NCBI GenBank assembly: GCA_035304345.1
Contig: DATGQE010000091.1
Coordinates: 18,380 to 82,379 of the forward strand
Reading direction: 5' to 3'
DNA from: IDS-8 sp035304345
Lineage (GTDB): Bacteria > Pseudomonadota > Gammaproteobacteria > Steroidobacterales > Woeseiaceae
Length of the DNA: 64,000 nucleotides
A model generated the notes under the pieces. It worked only from the letters and a program-made list of their open reading frames with translations, was not told the DNA's origin and ran no database searches. Made by a program: the position numbers and the translations under genes. Of this stretch, positions 21,693 through 29,627 are shown piece after piece; position 1 is the first letter of the stretch, and every line of letters begins with the position of its first letter.

Positions 21693-23480
21693 TCACCATG
21701 CGACGTGGCGGCCGTCTTCGCCGGCCGCCGCCTTGCGCGCCGTGCCGGGGGCATAGCGGCGCACCATGCGTGCGCAGAATTCCGCGTACTCCTCCGGGAC
21801 GAGCGGAGGGCTGGTGTGGTGGGGCTCGATGCCCCGGTGCTCGGGTGTGAAGCAGAACGTGAGCGTCACGTGGAAGTCGGCCAGCGCTGCCATCTGGCGA
21901 TCGAACCACGCTTCCGCGTTCGGCCGGAAGCTGTCGGCCCAGCTCAGCCCGGTGCGGACGTAGGTGACGCCGAGGCGCTTCAGCCAGGCGACGGCCTCGT
22001 CGAGGCGATGGTCCTCGAACTGGAACCACTGGCAGATGCCGATCTCCGGCGTGTAGCGGGGGAAGAGGTCGGCGGCGGGCTTGGGCGAGCCGTCCTCGCG
22101 CAGCAGCCCCATGTAGAAATGGCGGTAGTACGCCGAGCCCTCGGCCTCGCGGTGGCGCGTGGTCGCCGGCCACGCTTTCGGCAGGTCGTAGAGGCTGTAC
22201 CAGTGGATGCGGGGGGTGCGCCCGATGAGCAGCTCCGCCATGCGCTCGAGCCCGAACACGCCGAGCTCCTCGGCGCCGAACGTGGAAGCGCCGACCTCGG
22301 ACACCCAGATCGGCAGGTCGGTGACCACGCGGATCTCCTCGAGCTTCGCCGGCCACTCGTCGATTTTCCAGTGGTTCCAGTCGAGCGGAAAGCCGTGCAC
22401 CGCGACGACGTCCATGCGCTCGAGCACGCCCTGGTTGCCCATGCGCTCGACGAACAGCGGATCGATCGGCGACATCCCGCCGAGCACCTGCGTGAGCTGC
22501 GGATTCTCCGCGCGCACGGCTTCGCTGGCGAGGATCGCCATTTCGCTGAAGGCCTTCCACTCGGTGTCGATGAAGAAGTTCCAGTGCGACTTGTTGTTCG
22601 GCTCGTTCCAGAACATCACGGCTTCGACCCCCGCGGTCGTGCCGGCCGCCGGGGTGGAGGGAGGGCGGGCCGGAGCACCGCCCGAGACGACCACGCGTCG
22701 CGGCGCCGCCGGCCGCGGCCGTCCGCGCAGGGTCGACAAGGGCGACGGGGAGGCGGCCGAACGGCTGGCGAGCAGCTTCAGCGCTTCGCGATACCCGTGC
22801 ACCGTGCCGACGTCCACGTACGCTTCGCCCGCCTGCACCGCCGCCGCGCGGCCGCCGCCGGCCAGCCAGGCGTTGACCAGCGTGCCGACGTACTCGTCAC
22901 GGCGCTCCGGCCGCTGCCACAGGCGGTGCAGCGCGTGGTACGCCGCGCCCGGGAGGCGAAAACCGCCCCAGATCCACGACGTTCCCGGCTCCTGGTGCTT
23001 GACCCGGATCTCGCGGACGTCGCCCGCCGCATCCGTGAGCACGGCGTCGAAGAGCTCGGGGCGCTCGACCGGGAACAGGAGGAACGACAGCCGGTCGTCG
23101 GGCAGCCGGGCGAAGCCGTCGACCGGAAACCAGATCGTGTCCGGGAGGCCGACGAGCACGGATTCGTCCGGCGCGATGAGGGCCGCGGCCTGGAACAGGG
23201 CGTCGCACAGGCCCCGCGGCTCGGGCTGCACCGCGTACACGACGTCGGCGGAGCCGATGCGGCCGCCGTAGTAGCTGAGGATGTCCGACTTGCCGGGCGA
23301 GATGACGAAGCAGAGCCGGTCGGCCCCGGCCGCCAGCATGCGCTCGATGAGGTATTCGCTCACGGCACGCGGGCGCTCCGCTTCCCCGTCGAGGCGGCTT
23401 CCGACCGGCAGGAGCTCTTTCGAGAACGCGAGGGGCTGGATACGGTTGCCGGTGCCGGCGGCCGGGATGATGCCCCACAC
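21693..23480 (-). CDS. sugar nucleotidyltransferase fused to a glycoside-hydrolase-like domain
   Basis: A 595-residue two-domain protein. Residues 1-240 resemble a glucose-1-phosphate-type nucleotidyltransferase: IIPAAGTGNRIQPL, then FSKELLPVG, VVYAVQPEPRGLCDA and VGLPDTIW. After a Pro/Ala/Arg/Ser-rich linker (about 240-290) comes a TIM-barrel hydrolase-like domain with the acid/base-type MFWNEPNNKSHW near residue 291 and WVSEVGAS further on, as in beta-xylosidase-like clan A enzymes. GTG 23480 begins 3 bp after the glycosyltransferase stop. I recall these as two separate adjacent genes in other bacteria, so a true fusion or a lost stop/frameshift are both possible. Confidence 0.75.
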   Translation of the reverse strand: MWGIIPAAGTGNRIQPLAFSKELLPVGSRLDGEAERPRAVSEYLIERMLAAGADRLCFVISPGKSDILSYYGGRIGSADVVYAVQPEPRGLCDALFQAAALIAPDESVLVGLPDTIWFPVDGFARLPDDRLSFLLFPVERPELFDAVLTDAAGDVREIRVKHQEPGTSWIWGGFRLPGAAYHALHRLWQRPERRDEYVGTLVNAWLAGGGRAAAVQAGEAYVDVGTVHGYREALKLLASRSAASPSPLSTLRGRPRPAAPRRVVVSGGAPARPPSTPAAGTTAGVEAVMFWNEPNNKSHWNFFIDTEWKAFSEMAILASEAVRAENPQLTQVLGGMSPIDPLFVERMGNQGVLERMDVVAVHGFPLDWNHWKIDEWPAKLEEIRVVTDLPIWVSEVGASTFGAEELGVFGLERMAELLIGRTPRIHWYSLYDLPKAWPATTRHREAEGSAYYRHFYMGLLREDGSPKPAADLFPRYTPEIGICQWFQFEDHRLDEAVAWLKRLGVTYVRTGLSWADSFRPNAEAWFDRQMAALADFHVTLTFCFTPEHRGIEPHHTSPPLVPEEYAEFCARMVRRYAPGTARKAAAGEDGRHVAW

Positions 23481-23483
23481 CGC

Positions 23484-24605
23484 TCAGGCTCCGGCCAGCC
23501 AGGCGGAAGTCGCCGGCCGGGCTGCGGGCGGCGACGCCGACACCGCGGAATCCAGGAGGGCCATGAGCTCGCGCGCCCGCCGGTGCGCGGTGTGCTCGTC
23601 GAGGACCCGCTCGCGGGCGCGGCGCGCGATGGCCCGGAGCTCCGCCGGCGGGAGCCGGAGCGCCTCGATCGCTTCTTCGGTGGTCGTGGCGACGAGGATC
23701 TCGCTGCCCGGCTCGAAGAAGGCGTCCAGCCCTTCCCACGGGTCGCTCAGGATCGGGGTGCCGCAGGCGGCCGCCTCGAACAGGCGGCCGGACGGGCACC
23801 AGCCCATCGCGCGCATCGCGCGCCGGGTCACGTTCAGGGTCATGATGCCGGATGAGAAGAACGCCGGATGCTGGGCCGGGTCGACATGGCGCACGAAACG
23901 GATGTTCTCCGCCCACGGAAAATCGCGCGGGTACTGGGCGCCGCCGATGAGGAAGCGCAGGTGCGGCAGCCGCCGGGCAGGCTCGACGAGCAGCGTCTCC
24001 AGCATGTCCTGGCGGTCTTCGGCGTAGGTTCCGAGGTACGACAGGTGCGACCGGAACCACGGCAGCGGGTCGGCGGGGTGATGGAGATCGGGATCGACGC
24101 TGCCGTAGAGCGGCGCGACGCGGCGGGCGCCGAGCCGGCGGCGAAGCTCGTCCAGGGCAGGCCCGCCCGTGTAGCTCAGCACGAGGTCGAAGTCGCGCAG
24201 CCCGCGCGGGCCGACGTAGGGCACGCCGGCGCCCGAGGCGAGCCGCTCCAGCGTGACCGGCGTGTCCATGTCGTAGAAGACGCGCAGCTCCACGGGCGAG
24301 GACGCGACGATCTCGGTCGCCTCCAGCGCGTCGGGGCAGTACGAGGTGACGACGCCGACGTCGGCATCCGCGAGCTCGGCCCGCGCGAGCGGCAGGACGC
24401 GGTCCCAGTCGTCGAACAGGTGCAGCGAGCCGCCGCCCGGCAATCGCTCCAGGTCGCGGTTACCGGCGTAGTAGGGCACGTCGCGCTCGAAGAACACCAC
24501 GTCGTGACCGTCGCGCGCGAGGGCGCGGCACAGGCCGCGCCACAGGGTAGCGTGGCCGTTACCCCAGGACGATGTGACAGTAAGACCGAATATGACCAGC
24601 TTCAT
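23484..24605 (-). CDS. CgeB-type glycosyltransferase
   Basis: A 373-residue GT-B fold glycosyltransferase resembling the CgeB/DUF3880 group. It begins KLVIFGLTVTSSWGNGHATLW, and the C-terminal half has the nucleotide-sugar region GRLFEAAACGTPILSDPWEG typical of family 1/4 enzymes. ATG 24605 is chosen because upstream sequence shows no family similarity. It is the first gene of the minus-strand cluster and is immediately followed by the nucleotidyltransferase/hydrolase and inositol-phosphate synthase genes, suggesting transfer of an activated sugar to an inositol-containing acceptor. Confidence 0.75.
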   Translation of the reverse strand: MKLVIFGLTVTSSWGNGHATLWRGLCRALARDGHDVVFFERDVPYYAGNRDLERLPGGGSLHLFDDWDRVLPLARAELADADVGVVTSYCPDALEATEIVASSPVELRVFYDMDTPVTLERLASGAGVPYVGPRGLRDFDLVLSYTGGPALDELRRRLGARRVAPLYGSVDPDLHHPADPLPWFRSHLSYLGTYAEDRQDMLETLLVEPARRLPHLRFLIGGAQYPRDFPWAENIRFVRHVDPAQHPAFFSSGIMTLNVTRRAMRAMGWCPSGRLFEAAACGTPILSDPWEGLDAFFEPGSEILVATTTEEAIEALRLPPAELRAIARRARERVLDEHTAHRRARELMALLDSAVSASPPAARPATSAWLAGA

Positions 24606-24928
24606 CGTAGTGCGCCCACCGTGCCGGAAACCGCACGCCGAACGGCGCTCCCGGCAGGAGCGCGTGCGCGGCGTCGCGGCGAATTCGTGCTGCGGATGTA
24701 GAAAGTGGAGTTGCGGGCGTGATCGGTCGCGATCAGGAAGCCTTGCGGCGGCCGCTGCCCGTGTGGAACCTGGCGGAAGGAGCGGGTGCACCAGGAACCC
24801 CGATAGAATCTCCGGAGAGCTCCGACCGTGTCAAGCCGGGCCGGATCGGGGCTTCTTCTTCATCTTCTGCAGTAGGCTCCGGAACGGCGCCGATTTTCGT
24901 TTCCCCCGGATCGGCGGGACGCGCCCGC
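24606..24928. other. intergenic region between glycosyltransferase and tRNA-fMet promoter
   Basis: No convincing gene. It must contain the promoter of the minus-strand inositol/glycosyltransferase cluster and runs into the tRNA-fMet promoter on the right; I could not single out a strong hexamer pair for the minus strand. Confidence 0.5.
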
Positions 24929-24958
24929 TTGTCATCCACCGCCGGTTTTTTGTATCAT
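24929..24958 (+). promoter_or_regulatory. sigma70-type promoter of tRNA-fMet
   Basis: TTGTCA (24929-24934) and TATCAT (24953-24958) with an 18-bp spacer, ending 16 bp before the first base of the tRNA. Confidence 0.7.
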
Positions 24959-24974
24959 GCCCAGCCTCCACTGA

Positions 24975-25051
24975 TGCGGGGTGGAGCAGTCTGGCAGCTC
25001 GTCGGGCTCATAACCCGAAGGTCGCAGGTTCAAATCCTGCCCCCGCTACCA
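24975..25051 (+). tRNA. metY: initiator tRNA-fMet(CAT)
   Basis: A 77-nt tRNA with anticodon CAT. Initiator hallmarks are present: three consecutive G:C pairs at the base of the anticodon stem (CGGGCTCATAACCCG) and no Watson-Crick pair at 1-72 (U1 opposite U72, where E. coli has C opposite A). The CCA end is encoded at 25049-25051. Its last 20 bases recur at 46394-46413. No intrinsic terminator follows. Confidence 0.95.
25032..25051 (+). repeat. left copy of tRNA-fMet 3'-end direct repeat (possible att site)
   Basis: The last 20 bases of tRNA-fMet, matched at 18 of 20 positions by 46394-46413 in the same orientation, 21.4 kb away. A tRNA 3' end is the classical attachment core of integrative elements. 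Confidence 0.55.
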
Positions 25052-25234
25052 ATGCACCTCCCACGTCCGCGGCGGCGACGCGGAATCGCTTCCCGCCCCG
25101 GACGGTTGGGACGGCCAATACGGTCACGCCAATTCGGTGTTCGGCAGCGAGCTGCTGAAGCGCCGACGTGCGCCCGCATCTCACCGGCGTGGAGGTCGCC
25201 ATGAACGGCCTTGACGTCACGCCACTGTCTGCCG

Positions 25235-25309
25235 GCGCGTGGCACGGAACTTGCTCGTATCATTCCGTTGCGCGTGGCACGGGTCGTGCGGTTTTGCCGG
25301 GTAAACCGC
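25235..25309. promoter_or_regulatory. direct and inverted repeats ahead of the TonB-dependent receptor
   Basis: The 13-mer GCGCGTGGCACGG occurs at 25235-25247 and 25270-25282 (35-bp period), followed by an inverted repeat GCGGTTT/AAACCGC at 25288-25294 and 25303-25309. They lie 120-195 bp upstream of the receptor gene and may be regulator sites. The rest of 25052-25429 shows no convincing gene. Confidence 0.3.
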
Positions 25310-25429
25310 TGCCATGGAGACTCAGGGTCCCCTTTTTACCAAGCGGCTCGGATGCCCATCGGACTGCCCTGGTGCGAGCCAAGGCGCAACAAGGATGTTC
25401 GAAACCATCACATCTCACGAGCGCTCGCC

Positions 25430-27826
25430 ATGCTGCGACATTCCCGCCAGGCGGTTTTCGGCTCGCAAACGGCCCTTCTGCTGCTACTGGCGGCGACTCC
25501 CGCTCTTGCCGACGGCGGCGCGATATCGGTAGAGGTCGTCGATACCGTAACGCGGCGGCCGGTCGATGGGGTGACGATTACGGCCGAGTCGCGTGGCGGC
25601 GACGTGCGCTCGGCAACGACCGATAGGGGCCGGGCGCTGCTCGACAGCCTGGAAGACGGTTTCTACAGATTGCGCGCAGAAGCGGCGGGATACCTCCCGG
25701 CCGTCGAGCCCGCTGTCCGGGTACTGGAACGACGGACGGGCCGTCTTCGCTTCGAACTGCGGCCGGTATCCGGCTCGATGGACGAAATCGTCGTCGCTGG
25801 TGCGCGCGAGGCAGATCCCTTCGGCGCCGTCTCGAGCAGATTCTTGAGCCGCGACGAGCTGCGAAACGCGCCCGGCAGCGGCAGCGACGTCATGCGCGCG
25901 CTGAGCGGCCTGCCAGGAGTCGTCTCCAACGGCGAGTTCGCAGCCTTCTCCGTGCGGGGCCATGGCCCCAAGAACAACCTCATCTATGTGGACGGTTTCC
26001 CCTTCCAGCAAGTCGTGCACTTCGAGCAGACGCTGGGCGAGGAGGAAGAGATCATCAACGGCGGCCGCTACTCCATCTTTGCGCCCAATGCCGTTGCCGG
26101 GGCGGAGTTCTCGCCTGGCGGCTGGAGCGCGGAGTTTGCCGGACGTAATGGGTCGCTCCTGCAACTCGAAGTCGTGGACGGCGCGCCGTCGCCGGTCGGC
26201 AGCCTGCGTCTCGATCTCGCCGGCGCCGAAGTCCTTTACGAGGGACCGAGCGGCTTCCACGACAACACGTCGATGTTCCTGCAGGCGCGGCGCTTCGACT
26301 TCGGCCAGTTTTTCGAGATCATTGGTGAAGAGGCCTTGGGTGCGCCGGTTTCCACCGACGTGATCCTGAAGACGCATACACGCCTCGACGATGACGACGA
26401 GCTCGAGTTTCTCGCCATATACGCGCCTGAGGAGTACACGCGTGACGCCACCCACATCATCGCCCCCGTCGAGGAGGGTGAGGCCATCGAGGACGTCACG
26501 TTGCAGAACGAGGACCAGGACCTCGCGCTCGTCGGTGGCACCTGGCGGCGGACGTTCGGCGACGACGGGGAATGGACAAACCGCATCTACTACCGCGAGC
26601 GCGACCGGGTATCGTCCGAGGGCGAGGCCTTCCCGGACCTGGTGCCGCCGGGTACGCCGGCCGACCAGGTGCCGGTGCGCGAGAGCCTCCTGACCGTCAC
26701 GGAGAAGGAGTCGGAGCTCGGCTGGCGCAGCGACCTGTCCTTCGGGAACCGCTTCGGGATCCTCCGTGCCGGGCTGCACCTCACGAGCAACGATCTCGAC
26801 TATTCGACCGAGCTGCGGGAGGACTGGATACGCTATATCTACGAATTCGACGATCCGCGTCCCCCGGGCGCAAACTACATCGTGTTGCAGCCGGCCGAGA
26901 TCAGCTCGATCTATAGCGCCAGCGAAACGAACTACGCCGTTTACGGCGAGCAGTTGTTTTACTGGGGCGATGCCAGTCTGCGTGCCGGCATTCGCTACGA
27001 TCGCAATGGCTTTGGTGACGAGAACCTCGTGTCGCCGCGACTCGGCTTCAATTATGCGATCTCACCCCGGCTGAGATTGTCGGCGACGGCCGGCATTTTC
27101 CATGAGCCGTCGAGCAATCTCGTGCGTGCGGCGGACCCTGAGAACTTTGATCTCGAGAGCGAAAAGCTTACACATTTTGGCTTGGGCTTCGATTACCAGC
27201 TGAATGACAAGCTGGACCTGCTCGTAGAGGCGTACTACCAGGATCTCGACAACCGGCTCGTGGAGGGGAGCCGCACGACCGGTCGGGTTTCAAATGACGG
27301 CAAGGGCACCAATACCGGCGTGGACGTGGTGCTGACGCGCAGGTTCGATCACGGCTGGTCGGCCGACTTCGTCTATTCCTGGAATCGCTACCGGGTGGAC
27401 GATAACGACGGCCGCGGCGAATACGACTGGGACTTCAACCGCGAGCACTTCGTCGCCGTCGGCGGGCGCTGGGAGATCAACGAACGATGGCAGGTGGCGG
27501 CACGCTGGAAGTACGGCTCCGGGCAACCAACGTACCGCTTCACCGTGCACGAGGACGTGCTGGCACCGAACCCGCCCGTGCGCTATTCGCAGGAGAGGTT
27601 CGATTTGAATGCAGATCGCGGCGATGCCCTCCATTCACTCGATGTGCGCGTCGACTACCGCCGTCCGATCGGCCCGGTGGATCTTGTGCTGTTCGCGGAC
27701 GTGCTGAACGTGTACGGCGGTCCGGCTGGCCTGCAGCCGGAATTCAACGTCCTGACGGGGGAAATTGTCGACGAGGAAGAGGAGACTTTGCCGCTGCTCG
27801 GCCTGATCGTCGAGTACGCCTGGTAG
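25430..27826 (+). CDS. TonB-dependent outer-membrane receptor with N-terminal carboxypeptidase-regulatory-like domain
   Basis: A 798-residue outer-membrane receptor. A signal peptide (about residues 1-27, ending PALA) precedes a small beta-sandwich domain (about 31-105, ISVEVVDTVTRRPVDGVTI) of the carboxypeptidase-regulatory type. A plug domain follows, with VSNGEFAAFSVRGHGPKNN and LIYVDGFP, then a long barrel ending in a terminal Trp (EYAW), the usual assembly signal. ATG 25430 gives the signal peptide directly. The substrate is unknown. It stands alone on the plus strand, tail to tail with the sulfatase locus, so a sulfated ligand is possible but speculative. Confidence 0.85.
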   Translation: MLRHSRQAVFGSQTALLLLLAATPALADGGAISVEVVDTVTRRPVDGVTITAESRGGDVRSATTDRGRALLDSLEDGFYRLRAEAAGYLPAVEPAVRVLERRTGRLRFELRPVSGSMDEIVVAGAREADPFGAVSSRFLSRDELRNAPGSGSDVMRALSGLPGVVSNGEFAAFSVRGHGPKNNLIYVDGFPFQQVVHFEQTLGEEEEIINGGRYSIFAPNAVAGAEFSPGGWSAEFAGRNGSLLQLEVVDGAPSPVGSLRLDLAGAEVLYEGPSGFHDNTSMFLQARRFDFGQFFEIIGEEALGAPVSTDVILKTHTRLDDDDELEFLAIYAPEEYTRDATHIIAPVEEGEAIEDVTLQNEDQDLALVGGTWRRTFGDDGEWTNRIYYRERDRVSSEGEAFPDLVPPGTPADQVPVRESLLTVTEKESELGWRSDLSFGNRFGILRAGLHLTSNDLDYSTELREDWIRYIYEFDDPRPPGANYIVLQPAEISSIYSASETNYAVYGEQLFYWGDASLRAGIRYDRNGFGDENLVSPRLGFNYAISPRLRLSATAGIFHEPSSNLVRAADPENFDLESEKLTHFGLGFDYQLNDKLDLLVEAYYQDLDNRLVEGSRTTGRVSNDGKGTNTGVDVVLTRRFDHGWSADFVYSWNRYRVDDNDGRGEYDWDFNREHFVAVGGRWEINERWQVAARWKYGSGQPTYRFTVHEDVLAPNPPVRYSQERFDLNADRGDALHSLDVRVDYRRPIGPVDLVLFADVLNVYGGPAGLQPEFNVLTGEIVDEEEETLPLLGLIVEYAW

Positions 27827-27907
27827 AACGCATAGCATCTCGCCTACGGTAGAGAGGGCGCGCCAACGTTTTCGACTTGGTCGGAGGCCGGAGCCCGCGG
27901 CCCAGGC

Positions 27908-28150
27908 CTGGTCGAGCTCCTCGAGGCGCTGTCGCACCATGCGGACCGAGCCGCGCGCGACCTGGCGTACCTCGGACCAGGTCCGCACGCTGTCCGCCTG
28001 TCTCGGCATGTGCGAGGGGTTCCGCCCGCGGCGATCCACCGCCCTGACAAGGATCTCGTTGGTCAGGGAGTCGCGAAGCTCGAGCACGAGCGTTGCCTCC
28101 CCGATGTCCGTGAGCTACACCTCGCATCGTCCGTCGCAGTCGGTAGACCA
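27908..28150 (-). pseudogene. DUF3313-type lipoprotein gene, 5'-truncated remnant
   Basis: On the minus strand this segment encodes GRCEV, a TAG stop (28115-28117), then LTDIGEATLVLELRDS and later ILVRAVD and EVRQVA. It matches the C-terminal third of the intact DUF3313 protein at 36419-37156 (GRCDVYLSEIGEATLVLELRD). The DNA aligns without gaps around the stop, so a Tyr codon became TAG. The 5' two thirds are missing. It lies 26 bp beyond the FGE stop and is not expected to be functional. The remainder of 27827-28176 has no gene. Confidence 0.75.
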
Positions 28151-28176
28151 AAGACCACTCGACAGGAACCACGGGA

Positions 28177-29166
28177 TCATTGCGGGCGAGGGCGCATGAC
28201 GCAGCGAAACCCGGTGTGGCACGTGGAGGTGTCCACGGGCTGGGCCATGCGCGCCGCGGGACGATAACGCCGGCAGTAGTTCGGTGCGCAGAGGTAGGAG
28301 CCTCCCTTCATCACCTTGCGCGGGATATGAAGCTCGGGGGTGCGCGGGTCGCAACTTTCCCGGGCGCTGGCACCGCGAGGATTCTGCAGCGTGCAGCATG
28401 CGCGAGCGATCCGGGAATGATCCTGGTACCAGTCGGACGTCAGCTCCCAGACGTTGCCGGCCATTTCGTAGAGGCCGAAGCCGTTCGGGGGAAACGACAT
28501 GACCGGCGCCGTTCCTTCGAAGCCGTCGGTGACCAGGTTGCGCCACGGAAACTCGCCCTGCCAGGTATTCGCCATGGGCTTGCCGTCCGGCATGAACTCG
28601 TCGCCCCAGGCGTATTCCGCTCCTTCGAGGGCGCCACGCGCGGCGAATTCCCATTCCGCTTCGGTCGGAAGGGACTTCCCCGCCCAGCGCGCGTACGCCT
28701 CAGCATCCTCGGAGGTGACGTGCACGACGGGGTGCTTCCACAGGCCCTGCAGGCTGCTGCGCGGGCCCTGTGGGTGCCGCCAATCGGCGCCCGCGACGTA
28801 GGTCCACCAGGCGTAGGGATCGCGCAGGTCGACGGGGCCACGCGTCTTCCTGAAGACGACCGACGAGGGCACCAGCATCTCGGGCTGCGCGCCCGGATAG
28901 TCCTTCGGATCGGCGGGACGCTCTGCCACGGTGACATAGCCCGTGGCATCGACGAAACGGCGAAAGTCCGCGTTCGTCACCGCGTGCCGGTCCATCCAGA
29001 AGCCGTCCACGCGGACCCTGTGCACCGGGGCTTCCTCCGGATAGTGGCGATCGGAGCCCATGAGGAACGTGCCACCCGGGATCCACACCATCGCTCCGCG
29101 GGAGGTGTCTCCGGGCGAAATCGGATCAACGGCCGCAGCTCGTGGCGTACCGGACGCTGTGCTCAC
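28177..29166 (-). CDS. formylglycine-generating enzyme (SUMF1-type sulfatase maturase)
   Basis: It converts the active-site Cys of sulfatases to C-alpha-formylglycine using O2 and copper. The protein starts with MVWIPGGTFLMGSD-like family sequence, contains LPTEAEWEFAARG and YEMAGNVWELTSDW, and ends with the catalytic block GGSYLCAPNYCRRYRPAAR followed by HTGFRC; both redox cysteines (spaced C-x4-C) are present, which separates true FGE from EgtB-like relatives. GTG 29166 has GGGAG 6 bp upstream (329 residues); GTG 29202 is an alternative. The likely client is the CTAGR sulfatase at 33379-34869. Confidence 0.87.
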   Translation of the reverse strand: MSTASGTPRAAAVDPISPGDTSRGAMVWIPGGTFLMGSDRHYPEEAPVHRVRVDGFWMDRHAVTNADFRRFVDATGYVTVAERPADPKDYPGAQPEMLVPSSVVFRKTRGPVDLRDPYAWWTYVAGADWRHPQGPRSSLQGLWKHPVVHVTSEDAEAYARWAGKSLPTEAEWEFAARGALEGAEYAWGDEFMPDGKPMANTWQGEFPWRNLVTDGFEGTAPVMSFPPNGFGLYEMAGNVWELTSDWYQDHSRIARACCTLQNPRGASARESCDPRTPELHIPRKVMKGGSYLCAPNYCRRYRPAARMAQPVDTSTCHTGFRCVMRPRPQ

Positions 29167-29246
29167 GGTGCTCTCCCACTGGTCCGGAATGGTGACGGTC
29201 ACTTTCCGCGACGGCCGTCGTCGATGCCATTGGCCGATGGTCCCAT

Positions 29247-29627
29247 TCAGCCGTCCACCTCTTCGGGTCGGCCCATCGCGGCGGGCCTCTCCCACGGCCA
29301 GCGGCCTTCGATCTCGAGCGTGATGGACCAGCTCAGGAACGTGCGGATCAGCACGAGGAGGCCAAGGGCGGCGACGCTTTGCAGTGTCGAGTCCAGGACA
29401 ATCGTCCGGATGATGTCGGCCGCGACCAGGATCTCGAGGCCGACGAGCAGGGCACGGCCGAGGCGCCGGCGATAGCTTTCGTACCGCGCCACGAGCGCCT
29501 CGCGGTCCGTGATGCTGCGGAACAGCCATGCGAGCGTGGCGGCCACGACGAATACGAAGATCATCAGCGCGGCGAGGAGCTCGATCCCGAGCGCGGCTTG
29601 TTCCACCCACCCCGCGTGCTCGCTCAC
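29247..29627 (-). CDS. DUF1622-like small membrane protein
   Basis: A 126-residue protein with hydrophobic segments near residues 8-32, 57-75 and 82-98, and a charged loop (ITDREALVARYESYRRRLG) between the first two. The pattern resembles DUF1622 membrane proteins, whose function is unknown. The GTG at 29627 overlaps the stop of the upstream transporter gene in a GTGA arrangement, so translation is probably coupled. It sits between the BASS-type transporter and the sulfatase maturase. Confidence 0.6.
   Translation of the reverse strand: MSEHAGWVEQAALGIELLAALMIFVFVVAATLAWLFRSITDREALVARYESYRRRLGRALLVGLEILVAADIIRTIVLDSTLQSVAALGLLVLIRTFLSWSITLEIEGRWPWERPAAMGRPEEVDG

Noticed and set aside
21628..21754. 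N-terminal extension of inositol-3-phosphate synthase
   Set aside because: A GGAGG sits just before ATG 21628 and upstream residues are Arg/Gly/Pro-rich without similarity to the family.
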